Below, piece after piece: positions 1-6,483 of a DNA stretch of 30,992 nt. The first letter of the stretch is position 1; each line of letters opens with the position of its first letter. The notes beneath the pieces are model-generated. The model worked only from the letters and a program-made list of their open reading frames with translations, had not been told where the DNA came from and made no database searches. The stretch comes from CAZQSL01 sp964595945. Its GTDB lineage: Bacteria; UBP15; UBA6099; JAJRTR01. Location: positions 1 to 30,992 of the forward strand of contig CAZQSL010000029.1 of the NCBI GenBank assembly GCA_964595945.1, written 5' to 3'. The translations under genes and the position numbers were made by a program.

Positions 1-16
1 CAGGGTTCAGGAAACA

Positions 17-48
17 AAAAAGAGCGCTTGCTGGGAAGCGCTCTTTTT
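17..48 (-). terminator. Rho-independent terminator of the porin gene
   Basis: A perfect 13-bp inverted repeat (17-29 with 36-48, 6-nt loop) has a GAGCGCTT core flanked by A-run and T-run. It lies 27 bp past the porin stop codon. Because it has A's on one side and T's on the other, it could work in both directions and also end a gene arriving from the left of the window. Confidence 0.88.
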
Positions 49-75
49 GGTATTCGGTAATTGATGGATTTCAGA

Positions 76-1041
76 TTAGAATCTGACAGAGAGCTGTGCG
101 ACAGAAATGTCCTGGTCATCGTTTTCGGCGAAATTGTGCTGGAACTGGAAGCGTGCGCTTTTGTCGAAGTCCCAGTTGATGCCGAGAGTGGTGTTGTCAT
201 TTCCATTGTCGCCATCAAAGCGTGCTACGGCCTGAAGGTTTGTTTCGGGGATTTTATAGGCGGCCTGTGCATACCATACATCCGTATCGGCGCTGGTCTT
301 GACGCCGGTGACAGTGTTTTTGTTGTCGAGGTCTTCCACGCCGTATTCGGACGCAAAGGAGAATCCCGAATAGTCATATTTGAAACCAGCGCCGTAGAAG
401 ATACCGTCAGTTTCAGTCGTGGAGGCCGCAGGCATCCGGTTGATGTAGTTGCCAAAGGCCTTGAAAGAAAGGCCGTCGACCGGTTTCACTTCGATCATTG
501 CGCCGAAGTCGTTGCGGTCATCGGTAGTGGCCTGGACTCCGTCGAGGTTGGCGGCGACGCCGTTGGATACCCATGCTTTGCCTTCGACCATATTGGAGAA
601 GGGATAGGCTACCATCACGCCGCGGTCTCTTGTGGCGAATGCGTTCGTGAAGTAATTGGTGCTTGCGAGAGCGTAGTCGTAGGGGCATATTACGGCTTCA
701 TATGCGAATGGAAGGGCGAACTGACCGGCTTTGACGGTGAGGGCTGTATTGTCGAATTTGAAATCAGCATAGAGGTCGAGGAGATGGGTGTTGGCTGTGA
801 TTTGCGAGAACTCGTACTGGGAAGTGATGGCGATATTGTCGCTTGCGGCGGCGACAAGTTTGAGTCTGGCGCGGTTGATCTCCAGCTGGTCGTTCTGTCC
901 GGCTCCTTCGCCATAAGAATAGTATGTCTGTGCGAGGCCTGAGATGTCGATCTTGGCCTGTGCGAGGGGTACTGCCTGTGACATGACGCCGGCTCCGGCG
1001 ATCATGGCTGTCATTGCTGCTGCGAATAGTGCTTTTTTCAT
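76..1041 (-). CDS. Outer-membrane porin (phosphate-selective porin O/P-like beta-barrel)
   Basis: This is a 321-aa secreted protein. Residues 1-30 form a classical signal peptide: basic MKK start, Ala-rich hydrophobic core, and an AQA-type cleavage site before KID. The mature part shows alternating polar and hydrophobic strands, with RARLKL and GQFALPF motifs typical of porin O/P-like barrels, and it ends in Val-Arg-Phe, the C-terminal aromatic recognised by the BAM machinery. It should sit in the outer membrane as a diffusion channel; substrate cannot be read from sequence. I chose the ATG at 1041 because AAGGAGG at 1051-1057 lies 9 nt upstream and the signal peptide begins exactly there. 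An in-frame extension to 1209 lacks both features. The gene is monocistronic: a strong terminator follows it and a long AT-rich leader precedes it. Family-level call is firm, subfamily is tentative. Confidence 0.85.
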   Translation of the reverse strand: MKKALFAAAMTAMIAGAGVMSQAVPLAQAKIDISGLAQTYYSYGEGAGQNDQLEINRARLKLVAAASDNIAITSQYEFSQITANTHLLDLYADFKFDNTALTVKAGQFALPFAYEAVICPYDYALASTNYFTNAFATRDRGVMVAYPFSNMVEGKAWVSNGVAANLDGVQATTDDRNDFGAMIEVKPVDGLSFKAFGNYINRMPAASTTETDGIFYGAGFKYDYSGFSFASEYGVEDLDNKNTVTGVKTSADTDVWYAQAAYKIPETNLQAVARFDGDNGNDNTTLGINWDFDKSARFQFQHNFAENDDQDISVAQLSVRF

Positions 1042-1554
1042 TTTGTAATGCCTCCTTGGAAACTTTTCCGGGTTTTGCCCGAAGTCTGTGCATATACGGT
1101 GTGTGTCCCCAAGTGTCCATGTTTCCTTGAGTCCTTGTCCCGTTTGAGACTTCGCGGTTCTGATTTTTGTATTGTCATGTCTTGTCCGAAAGGGATTTCC
1201 GGGGCGCACCTCCTTTCTCCCCCTGCGAACATTCTTTTTAGTTTCCTGTTATTAACATCCTTTTGTTTTTGTTTTTTTCATTCGACCCAATCAGGCAAAT
1301 TATGTGGTTTTCGGATAAAACAATCATTTATATGGATTTGTCATGTTGTTTCATTCATTTTTCAGAAATTATCATTGTATTTTGCAGTATATCATATTAT
1401 TGACGAGAAGCAGCCATTATGAAAGCGAAATATGATGTCATTACTTGACAATGTGGCGTGATCGTTGTCCAGGGGCAATCGACGGTATTATTGGGGGTTG
1501 ATATTATTGATAAAATTTGATTTTGATGCGGGTTATGGTTCATGTATGCGAAAA
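1042..1554. other. Long AT-rich intergenic region upstream of the porin
   Basis: About 510 bp with no credible gene. The part from roughly 1225 to 1540 is far richer in A+T than its surroundings, as expected for the porin promoter and long leader. Several TATAAT-like hexamers occur on the minus strand (for example near 1320-1390), but none has a convincing -35 partner, so I do not assign a promoter. Confidence 0.5.
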
Positions 1555-1576
1555 AGCACGCCAGTTCGGGCGTGCT
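1555..1576 (-). terminator. Rho-independent terminator after the cupin gene
   Basis: An 8-bp GC-rich inverted repeat (AGCACGCC at 1555-1562 with GGCGTGCT at 1569-1576, 6-nt loop) is followed on the minus strand by a run of five T. It sits about 30 bp past the stop of the cupin gene. Confidence 0.8.
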
Positions 1577-1607
1577 GATGAGAAATACCGGCATAGGGGA
1601 GCAGTGA

Positions 1608-2021
1608 TCAGTCGAGGATGCGGCAGGGCGATGTGTCGGAAAAAGTCGGGTCGAAAGGTTCGTCGGCTGCGCAGAGGAGGTAGATCATGTCGTCGGAGAT
1701 GTTTTTGAATGCGTGTGCGGACTTGGGAGGGACGTGGATGAGGCAGTGCTCGTTGACATCGAAGATTCTTTTGAAGATGTCGCCTGAGGGGTTTTTTGCA
1801 GCGAAGAGGCATGGGCCGCCGATGATCATGGTCCATTCGTGCAGGGTATGGTGGCTGTGATTGCCCCTGATGGTGCCAGGGGCGATGGTGACGATGTGGA
1901 TGCTCTTGTAGTGTCCGGCGGCGAGGAGGGCCTCGTCGAGGGGGCGGGAATTCCACCCGCGGTCGTCCTTGTAGGGGGTAAGCGGTGTGATTTCGATGCC
2001 GTCTGGTTGTGAGAGTATCAT
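1608..2021 (-). CDS. Cupin protein of the dTDP-sugar epimerase / WxcM-FdtA type
   Basis: A 137-aa single-domain protein. The central segment has the cupin metal/substrate motif His55-x-His57-His58 with His61-Glu62 (GNHSHHTLHEW), followed by a second His at about 103 in a P-x-x-x-A-H-A-F context. This pattern resembles RmlC-like and 3,4-ketoisomerase cupins and the C-terminal cupin of capsule proteins such as CapF/WbjC, so a role in nucleotide-sugar or surface-sugar processing is likely, probably cytoplasmic. I start at the ATG at 2021, which has GGAG 8 nt upstream. A longer reading from 2078 has no ribosome-binding site. A terminator follows. The gene lies 102 bp after the GH172 gene and could be co-transcribed with it. 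Exact reaction unknown. Confidence 0.7.
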   Translation of the reverse strand: MILSQPDGIEITPLTPYKDDRGWNSRPLDEALLAAGHYKSIHIVTIAPGTIRGNHSHHTLHEWTMIIGGPCLFAAKNPSGDIFKRIFDVNEHCLIHVPPKSAHAFKNISDDMIYLLCAADEPFDPTFSDTSPCRILD

Positions 2022-2123
2022 CTGTGCATCTCCGGGGTCGGTGTGGAGTTGGCGCGACAGGGCGGTGCGCGCGCGCATGATTGTATTGAATATTAGTACC
2101 CAGAAAAGACAATGTGAAGCAGT

Positions 2124-3185
2124 TTACTGGATAATATTCCTGATCCTCATGCCGAGGCGGAATCCGAAGTCGAGAATGCCACCCGCGGCCTTTTTTGCTT
2201 CTTTGAGCAGGATGAAGTCTTCGGGCAGCCGGTCGGAGACTGGTGGGAAGAGGCCCATGGGTGTGTGGGGTTCGTCCTGATACCAGTAGGCGGTCGTGGA
2301 GTAGTCACTGCCGGGGACATCGTTGGTGCCGCCGTGTTCGAGCGTCACGCGGATTTCTTTTTCGAAGGGGATCGGGTCTTCGACGTGAAACCTGTAGGCC
2401 GATACGCGGGCAGGCAGGGGAGTCTTGATAGTGAGTCCGTGAAAGGGAGCGGCGAAGGTGCCTTTGTTGAAGTACCATCCGCTGTTGAAGTAGTCTTCAG
2501 TGCCGGTGCCGTGGTAGGCAGGGGGATGCGGCTCGCCGTCGACATAAATCATCTCGTCGCCTTCGAGGAACCAGTAGGAGAAGGGTTTCAGGCCCTGCAT
2601 CGAAACGACAGAGCCGACATAGTGTCCGCGGCCCCGGGCTTCGAGGAGAGTGTAATTCATGCCTTCGATAGTGGTTTCGCGGCGCCACCGGGCGTGGAAT
2701 CGTCCGAGTGAGGTATCATCTTCGAGCCTGTCGAAAATATGGACATTGACATGGAAATAGAAAGCGTACATGTCGAATGGGCTTTCGTTGACGATCTCGA
2801 TGCGCGCGCCCTGAGAGAATGGCATGGGGAAGTACGAGTAAAAGCCGCCGCTGGACATGCCGAGCGGCTGTGCGGCGTAGTGTCTGATCCTGGAAAAGCC
2901 GACGCCGAAAAAATCGCCGATGGGGGCTTCGACACTTGGAGCCGCCTCGCCATCCCAGTACATCCTGATGAGAGAGCGCCGCAGTATATAGGGATCGGGC
3001 GCCGCGATGGTGAGCCAGATGCGTGAGACGCAGCCGGGGCCCTCGACTTCGGCGATCACTGCCTGGTCTCCGGCCCTGATGGTGATGAAGTCGTCATTGC
3101 CGCCAGAGCGGTCGAAGCTCGAAAACTGAACGGATTTGAATGATTTGAAATAAGGCAGCTGGTTGAGCATCTGAGTCCCGTACAT
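2124..3185 (-). CDS. GH172 (DUF2961) family glycoside hydrolase
   Basis: A 353-aa protein matching the DUF2961 family, now glycoside hydrolase family 172. Characterised members act on fructofuranosides (difructose dianhydride I) or D-arabinofuranosides and form trimers or hexamers of double jelly-roll subunits. Family landmarks seen here are the SSFDR segment near residue 22, the GDFFG segment at about 90, FLEGDE near 206-211, and GTGTEDYFNSGW at about 226-237. The acidic residues in these last two segments are candidates for catalysis. There is no signal peptide, so it is likely cytoplasmic and acts on imported oligosaccharide. The start at 3185 follows AGGGGGG with 7-nt spacing. An extended -10 promoter lies upstream. 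The cupin gene follows on the same strand. Family call is strong; the substrate is not known. Confidence 0.85.
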   Translation of the reverse strand: MYGTQMLNQLPYFKSFKSVQFSSFDRSGGNDDFITIRAGDQAVIAEVEGPGCVSRIWLTIAAPDPYILRRSLIRMYWDGEAAPSVEAPIGDFFGVGFSRIRHYAAQPLGMSSGGFYSYFPMPFSQGARIEIVNESPFDMYAFYFHVNVHIFDRLEDDTSLGRFHARWRRETTIEGMNYTLLEARGRGHYVGSVVSMQGLKPFSYWFLEGDEMIYVDGEPHPPAYHGTGTEDYFNSGWYFNKGTFAAPFHGLTIKTPLPARVSAYRFHVEDPIPFEKEIRVTLEHGGTNDVPGSDYSTTAYWYQDEPHTPMGLFPPVSDRLPEDFILLKEAKKAAGGILDFGFRLGMRIRNIIQ

Positions 3186-3239
3186 GGCGTTTCCCCCCTG
3201 CGGTGAATTTGTAATTAAAGTATACAATAGATAATGAGT

Positions 3240-3245
3240 ATTATA
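3240..3245 (-). promoter_or_regulatory. Extended -10 promoter of the GH172 gene
   Basis: The minus strand reads TGG-TATAAT, a perfect -10 hexamer with the TGn extension, about 48 nt from its predicted start point to the ATG at 3185. No good -35 hexamer is present, which is usual for extended -10 promoters. Confidence 0.5.
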
Positions 3246-3318
3246 CCAATTGCATCTGTAGTCTTGGCCGGAGAAAATAAAAATGGGAAACAGAGAAAGG
3301 GGTGTCCGTGAACAGTAA

Positions 3319-3349
3319 AGCCGGGAGACGCGGAGAGCGTTTCCCGGCT
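3319..3349 (-). terminator. Possible terminator after speD
   Basis: An inverted repeat pairs AGCCGGGA (3319-3326) with TCCCGGCT (3342-3349), extended after one mismatch by ACGC/GCGT. It lies 24 bp past the speD stop. The following minus-strand bases (TTTACTG) are a poor T-run, so termination efficiency is doubtful. Confidence 0.45.
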
Positions 3350-3372
3350 ATATGAGTGGAAAGAGAAGAAAA

Positions 3373-3807
3373 TTACGCGCCTTCGGCTACCCGTGAGAAG
3401 GCCGTGCGGTCCATGCCGACGAGATTGGTCGAGATGACTGCATCTTTCGGATAGTCTTCGCCTCTGCTGAATACGTTGCTCTTGTATCGTGTGATGCCGA
3501 ATTCCTTGACGGCATATTCGATTGCCACTTCCGTGTCGAATTCCCTGCACGAGAATACGTCGAGGCTGATGAAGTTTTTTTCGGGGAAAGTGTGGATGGC
3601 AATATGGCTTTCCGCGATGATGACAAAACCTGAAACACCCCAGATGGGGTCACCCGGACTCAGATGCTGCTGGACGTGAGGCGGCATGATCTTGGTCATT
3701 TTGATCTTAGCCGGATACTCATCCAGGACCTGGTAAAGATGTCCTACACTTGAAAGGTTTTTTTTCGGTGTGTCGTAACCCTCAAGAATCAAGTGGTAAC
3801 CAAACAT
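3373..3807 (-). CDS. speD: S-adenosylmethionine decarboxylase proenzyme
   Basis: A 144-aa class 1B prokaryotic AdoMet decarboxylase. It makes decarboxylated AdoMet, the aminopropyl donor for spermidine and related polyamines. The proenzyme cuts itself between Glu66 and Ser67 in the ESHIAIHTFPE motif; Ser67 becomes the pyruvoyl cofactor. His72 and Cys87 occupy the positions of the family's processing and proton-transfer residues (compare the T. maritima enzyme, offset by four). Length is normal. The ATG at 3807 has a GGGGGG ribosome-binding site 7 nt upstream. It has its own sigma70 promoter and no spermidine synthase beside it, so the aminopropyltransferase must be encoded elsewhere. Confidence 0.95.
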   Translation of the reverse strand: MFGYHLILEGYDTPKKNLSSVGHLYQVLDEYPAKIKMTKIMPPHVQQHLSPGDPIWGVSGFVIIAESHIAIHTFPEKNFISLDVFSCREFDTEVAIEYAVKEFGITRYKSNVFSRGEDYPKDAVISTNLVGMDRTAFSRVAEGA

Positions 3808-3849
3808 GGGAGTCCCCCCTTTTTTACGAAAAGTACTAACAATCGAATA

Positions 3850-3877
3850 ATGATAGCGTCAAAAATCCATAAGTCAA
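3850..3877 (-). promoter_or_regulatory. Sigma70-type promoter of speD
   Basis: On the minus strand, -35 TTGACT (3872-3877) and -10 TATCAT (3850-3855) are separated by 16 bp, each matching five of six consensus bases. The predicted start is near 3843, giving a leader of about 36 nt. A perfect inverted repeat ATGGG-AAAA-CCCAT at 3877-3890 abuts the -35 box and could be an operator. Confidence 0.65.
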
Positions 3878-4001
3878 TGGGAAAACCCATAATTTTTTCA
3901 GTGCCAATCGTGTTTGATATGGACGATCTCCAATTTGCTCGCGTTTATTCGCTGATTCTCGTGTTTTCTTGCGTTGGATCGGAAAAAGCTGGAAATGAAA
4001 A

Positions 4002-4021
4002 GGGAGCGTTTTCACGCTCCC
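4002..4021 (-). terminator. Rho-independent terminator after the phasin-like gene
   Basis: A perfect 8-bp stem (GGGAGCGT at 4002-4009 with ACGCTCCC at 4014-4021) closes a 4-nt loop and is followed on the minus strand by CTTTTC. It is about 30 bp past the stop codon. Confidence 0.8.
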
Positions 4022-4051
4022 CTGGAGTAGATGGTGTGATTGGAGAAATGG

Positions 4052-4411
4052 TTATTCCTTGTCTTTTGCGACTGCTTTTTTGAGAGCCTGCTGGAGCTTG
4101 GCGAGCTTTGCTTCGAGGTCTTCGATATCTTCTTTGGTGACAAATCCGAGTTCGGAGAAAACCTTTGCGGCGCGTTCTTTGACCTTTTCGGAGATTTTTT
4201 CGCGTTCTTCCTTGCTCTTTTCGAGCCATTCGTCATAGCGCTCTTCGCCGGCAGAGGCGAGCTGGTCGATTTTTTCCTTGATGTCCCTGGATTCATCCGT
4301 ATCTGCGGTTTCTTCTTTTTCGCGGCCTTCCACGAAATCTTCGATCAGGTCCTGCATCTTTGCGAGAAGTCCGATGCCTGCGTAGCCGAGTTTGTCGAGT
4401 TCGATAGCCAT
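4052..4411 (-). CDS. Phasin-like coiled-coil protein
   Basis: A 119-aa, highly charged, all-helical protein. An amphipathic N-terminal helix (about 1-30) is followed by a Lys/Glu-rich coiled coil. It ends with a LGFVTKEDIEDLEAKL segment, the C-terminal heptad motif seen in the poly(3-hydroxyalkanoate) granule-associated (PhaI/PhaF-type) phasin family, before a Lys/Ala tail. Such proteins coat storage granules or act as helical scaffolds. No PHA synthase or depolymerase is present in the window, so granule binding is an inference from the family alone. The ATG at 4411 follows GGGGAG with normal spacing. It has a strong own promoter and terminator, consistent with a highly expressed single gene. 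Confidence 0.7.
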   Translation of the reverse strand: MAIELDKLGYAGIGLLAKMQDLIEDFVEGREKEETADTDESRDIKEKIDQLASAGEERYDEWLEKSKEEREKISEKVKERAAKVFSELGFVTKEDIEDLEAKLAKLQQALKKAVAKDKE

Positions 4412-4500
4412 TTTAATATCTCCCCTTTCTTTCGATCCAGAGCGCTTCTGTGCGTCTGGTTTATGTGGTGGTGTTTCTTTTTCGTCTTGCTATGTTGATA

Positions 4501-4528
4501 ATTTTAACCCGTTCCTTGATTTTGTCAA
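4501..4528 (-). promoter_or_regulatory. Strong sigma70 promoter of the phasin-like gene
   Basis: A consensus -35 TTGACA (4523-4528) and -10 TAAAAT (4501-4506) are 16 bp apart on the minus strand. The predicted start near 4494 leaves a leader of about 83 nt. Confidence 0.75.
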
Positions 4529-4567
4529 GTCTATGTTTAAATATTTTAATCTTTGCCTGAATATTGT

Positions 4568-5266
4568 TTATAAAATTACAGTTTTGCCTTTGATTTCTTC
4601 ATAAATGCGTTCGAGCGACACGAAATGCTCAAGCTCACGCGCATCGCCGGGCAGGGGCGCCGAGCGAGGGGTGTTGTGGTTCTGGTAAGACGAAGCCCAG
4701 TCGACGATTTTCGCGATTTCACGGGGTGGCAGTGAGAGGCAGTCGGTCCTGCCGGTGTTCATATTGGTGATTTCCACCCTGTCGACATACCATGTGACAG
4801 CCATGAAATAATCGGACAGGGGCATGCGGAAGTCCACAAGCGTCCGGGCTGTCGAATCGTCGATGCCGGCGTATTTGCCGTAGTCGAGTAAAATGCCGCC
4901 GAGCAGCACCCATACGAATTCGATGCCTTCATATTTACGGAGGAATCCTGCGCCGACGCCCATCTTTTTGAGGGTTCGTTCGATAATGACATAAATACCG
5001 TTGCTATCGTAGCGTGTGATCTCGAAGTAGGTGCGGAGCAGGCGGGAGCCGTCGGCGAACAGAGTGAAGGCTGTGGTTTCCACCGCTGCCGGGGGCCATT
5101 TTCTGACCATGCCCTGGACGAGAGGCACGAAGGGTTTCATGAGAAACAGCGGCAGGCGGAGTTCGCGCATGACAAAGGCGCCGGCGTCCGAAGCGTAGTC
5201 CTCGGGGCGGTGGATATGCCGCCAGACGGAGCGGGCGGCGATGGGGGATGATGCGGCGGAGGGCAT
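4568..5266 (-). CDS. Hypothetical protein, 232 aa
   Basis: I do not recognise this protein. It has no signal peptide and no clear catalytic motif. There is a hydrophobic stretch around residues 36-50 (LRLPLFLMKPFVPLVQGM) and another around 117-127 (FVWVLLGGILL), too short or mixed to call membrane spans with confidence. The middle contains many aromatic residues and alternating strands, so a mixed alpha/beta or barrel fold is possible. The assigned ATG at 5266 has no clear ribosome-binding site, so the true start could be internal (for example Met33 at 5170). Downstream is the phasin-like gene's own promoter; upstream is the repeat-like block at 5294-5436. It is open throughout and base composition agrees with neighbours, so I take it as real. 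Confidence 0.55.
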   Translation of the reverse strand: MPSAASSPIAARSVWRHIHRPEDYASDAGAFVMRELRLPLFLMKPFVPLVQGMVRKWPPAAVETTAFTLFADGSRLLRTYFEITRYDSNGIYVIIERTLKKMGVGAGFLRKYEGIEFVWVLLGGILLDYGKYAGIDDSTARTLVDFRMPLSDYFMAVTWYVDRVEITNMNTGRTDCLSLPPREIAKIVDWASSYQNHNTPRSAPLPGDARELEHFVSLERIYEEIKGKTVIL

Positions 5267-5293
5267 TGGGATGTCCCGTTGGGGGAGGCTAAG

Positions 5294-5436
5294 GGCTTGT
5301 CACAAAATAACCTTAGCATCTTGCTTGTCTTATATTTCCGTCTTCTGTGTTGCCTGCTCAGTTACATACCTTTAGGTATGCTCCTTCGCAAGCGCCTTGA
5401 TTACGGCCAAAAATCCGGCGCAATCTTGCTATGTTT
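5294..5436. repeat. Probable degenerate dispersed intergenic element
   Basis: About 140 non-coding bases lie between two leftward genes. The block starts with CTTGTCACAAAATAA and ends with TTTATTTT, and holds a perfect CATACC-TTTA-GGTATG inverted repeat at 5365-5380. It also contains two related segments, TTGCTTGTC/CTTGCTAT preceded by CCTTAGCATC and CCGGCGCAATC, as in an internally duplicated unit. The composition and word content differ from the flanking genes. I see no second full copy in the window, so repetition in the genome is an inference. Confidence 0.4.
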
Positions 5437-5452
5437 ATTTTCTTCCAACCCC

Positions 5453-6430
5453 TTACCACTGTTTGAGCAGACGGGGAGGCTTCTGGTGGACGATGCCGTC
5501 TATGGCGAGAGCTGCCGTGACTCCGTCGGCGATGGCAGTGGCGATCTGGCGGTATTGGGGGCGTCTGACGTCGCCTACGGCATATACGCCTTTCATGGAT
5601 GTTTCCATGTTGTCTTTGGTGATGACAAATCCCTGGTCGTCAATTTCGAGTTTGCCTTTGAGGAAGTCGGTGATGGGGTTGATGCCGACATAGATGAAGA
5701 TGCCATCGGCTGGGATGATGCGTTCGGAGCCGGTGGTGGTGTCGGCGACGAGTACGCCTGAGGCTTTTTCGCCGGTGCCTGTGATTTCGATGGTGCGGGA
5801 GTTCCAGGCGAATTCGATATTGGGGCGGTCGAAGGCGGAGTCCTGGGCGATCTGGGAGGCGCGGAGCTGGTCGCGGCGATGGATGACGGTGACTTTCGAG
5901 CAGAGTTTGCTGAGGTAGACGGCTTCTTCGACAGCGGCGTCGCCGCCGCCGATGACGGCGACTTCCTTGCCTTTGAAGAAGTTGCCGTCGCAGATAGCGC
6001 AGTAGGAAACGCCGCGGCCGCGGAATTTTTCCTCACCGGGGACGCCGAGCAGCCGTGGCTGGGCGCCTGTGGCGATGACGAGAGTGCGTGAGCCGACAGA
6101 GCGGCCGTCGTCGAGGGTGATGTGGAGGTAGGGGGCTTCTTCGCAGTCGGTGCAGGCGAAGTTTTCGATGTTGCCGTAGGTTATTTCCGCGCCGAATCGC
6201 TGGGCGTGTTTGAGCATTTTTTCGGCGAGGTCGAATCCTGATACGCCGTCTGAGAAGCCGGGGTAGTTGTCGATCCATTCGGTCATGCCGACCTGTCCGC
6301 CGGGCATGCCGCGGTCGAATACCGTTACGCTGAGTCCGGCGCGGGCGGCGTATAGCGCGCATGCGAGGCCTGCGGGACCGCCGCCAGCGATTACTATGTC
6401 GAACTGGCTGGTTGTGGGGTCTGTAGTCAT
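5453..6430 (-). CDS. trxB: Thioredoxin reductase
   Basis: A 325-aa low-molecular-weight thioredoxin reductase. It uses NADPH and FAD to reduce thioredoxin in the cytoplasm. The FAD-binding GGGPAG motif is at about 16-21. The redox-active pair is Cys144-Ala-Ile-Cys147-Asp, the family's CATC-type site. The NADPH motif GGGDAAVEEA is at about 161-170, and the C-terminal YAVGDVR FAD motif precedes the last helix. Length is normal. The ATG at 6430 has AAGGTG about 8 nt upstream. It lies 53 bp after the GH94-like gene on the same strand with no terminator between them, so read-through from that gene is possible. Proteins of this family can also serve ferredoxin- or NADH-linked partners in anaerobes; the partner is not known here. 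Confidence 0.93.
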   Translation of the reverse strand: MTTDPTTSQFDIVIAGGGPAGLACALYAARAGLSVTVFDRGMPGGQVGMTEWIDNYPGFSDGVSGFDLAEKMLKHAQRFGAEITYGNIENFACTDCEEAPYLHITLDDGRSVGSRTLVIATGAQPRLLGVPGEEKFRGRGVSYCAICDGNFFKGKEVAVIGGGDAAVEEAVYLSKLCSKVTVIHRRDQLRASQIAQDSAFDRPNIEFAWNSRTIEITGTGEKASGVLVADTTTGSERIIPADGIFIYVGINPITDFLKGKLEIDDQGFVITKDNMETSMKGVYAVGDVRRPQYRQIATAIADGVTAALAIDGIVHQKPPRLLKQW

Positions 6431-6483
6431 GTTGTTGTCACCTTCCGGGTGGTGTGTGTCTCAAGAGTTGCCTGTATATATAT

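Noticed and set aside
1397..1594. Leftward 65-codon frame between the porin and cupin genes
   Set aside because: It begins inside the cupin terminator, has no ribosome-binding site and lies in AT-rich non-coding DNA.
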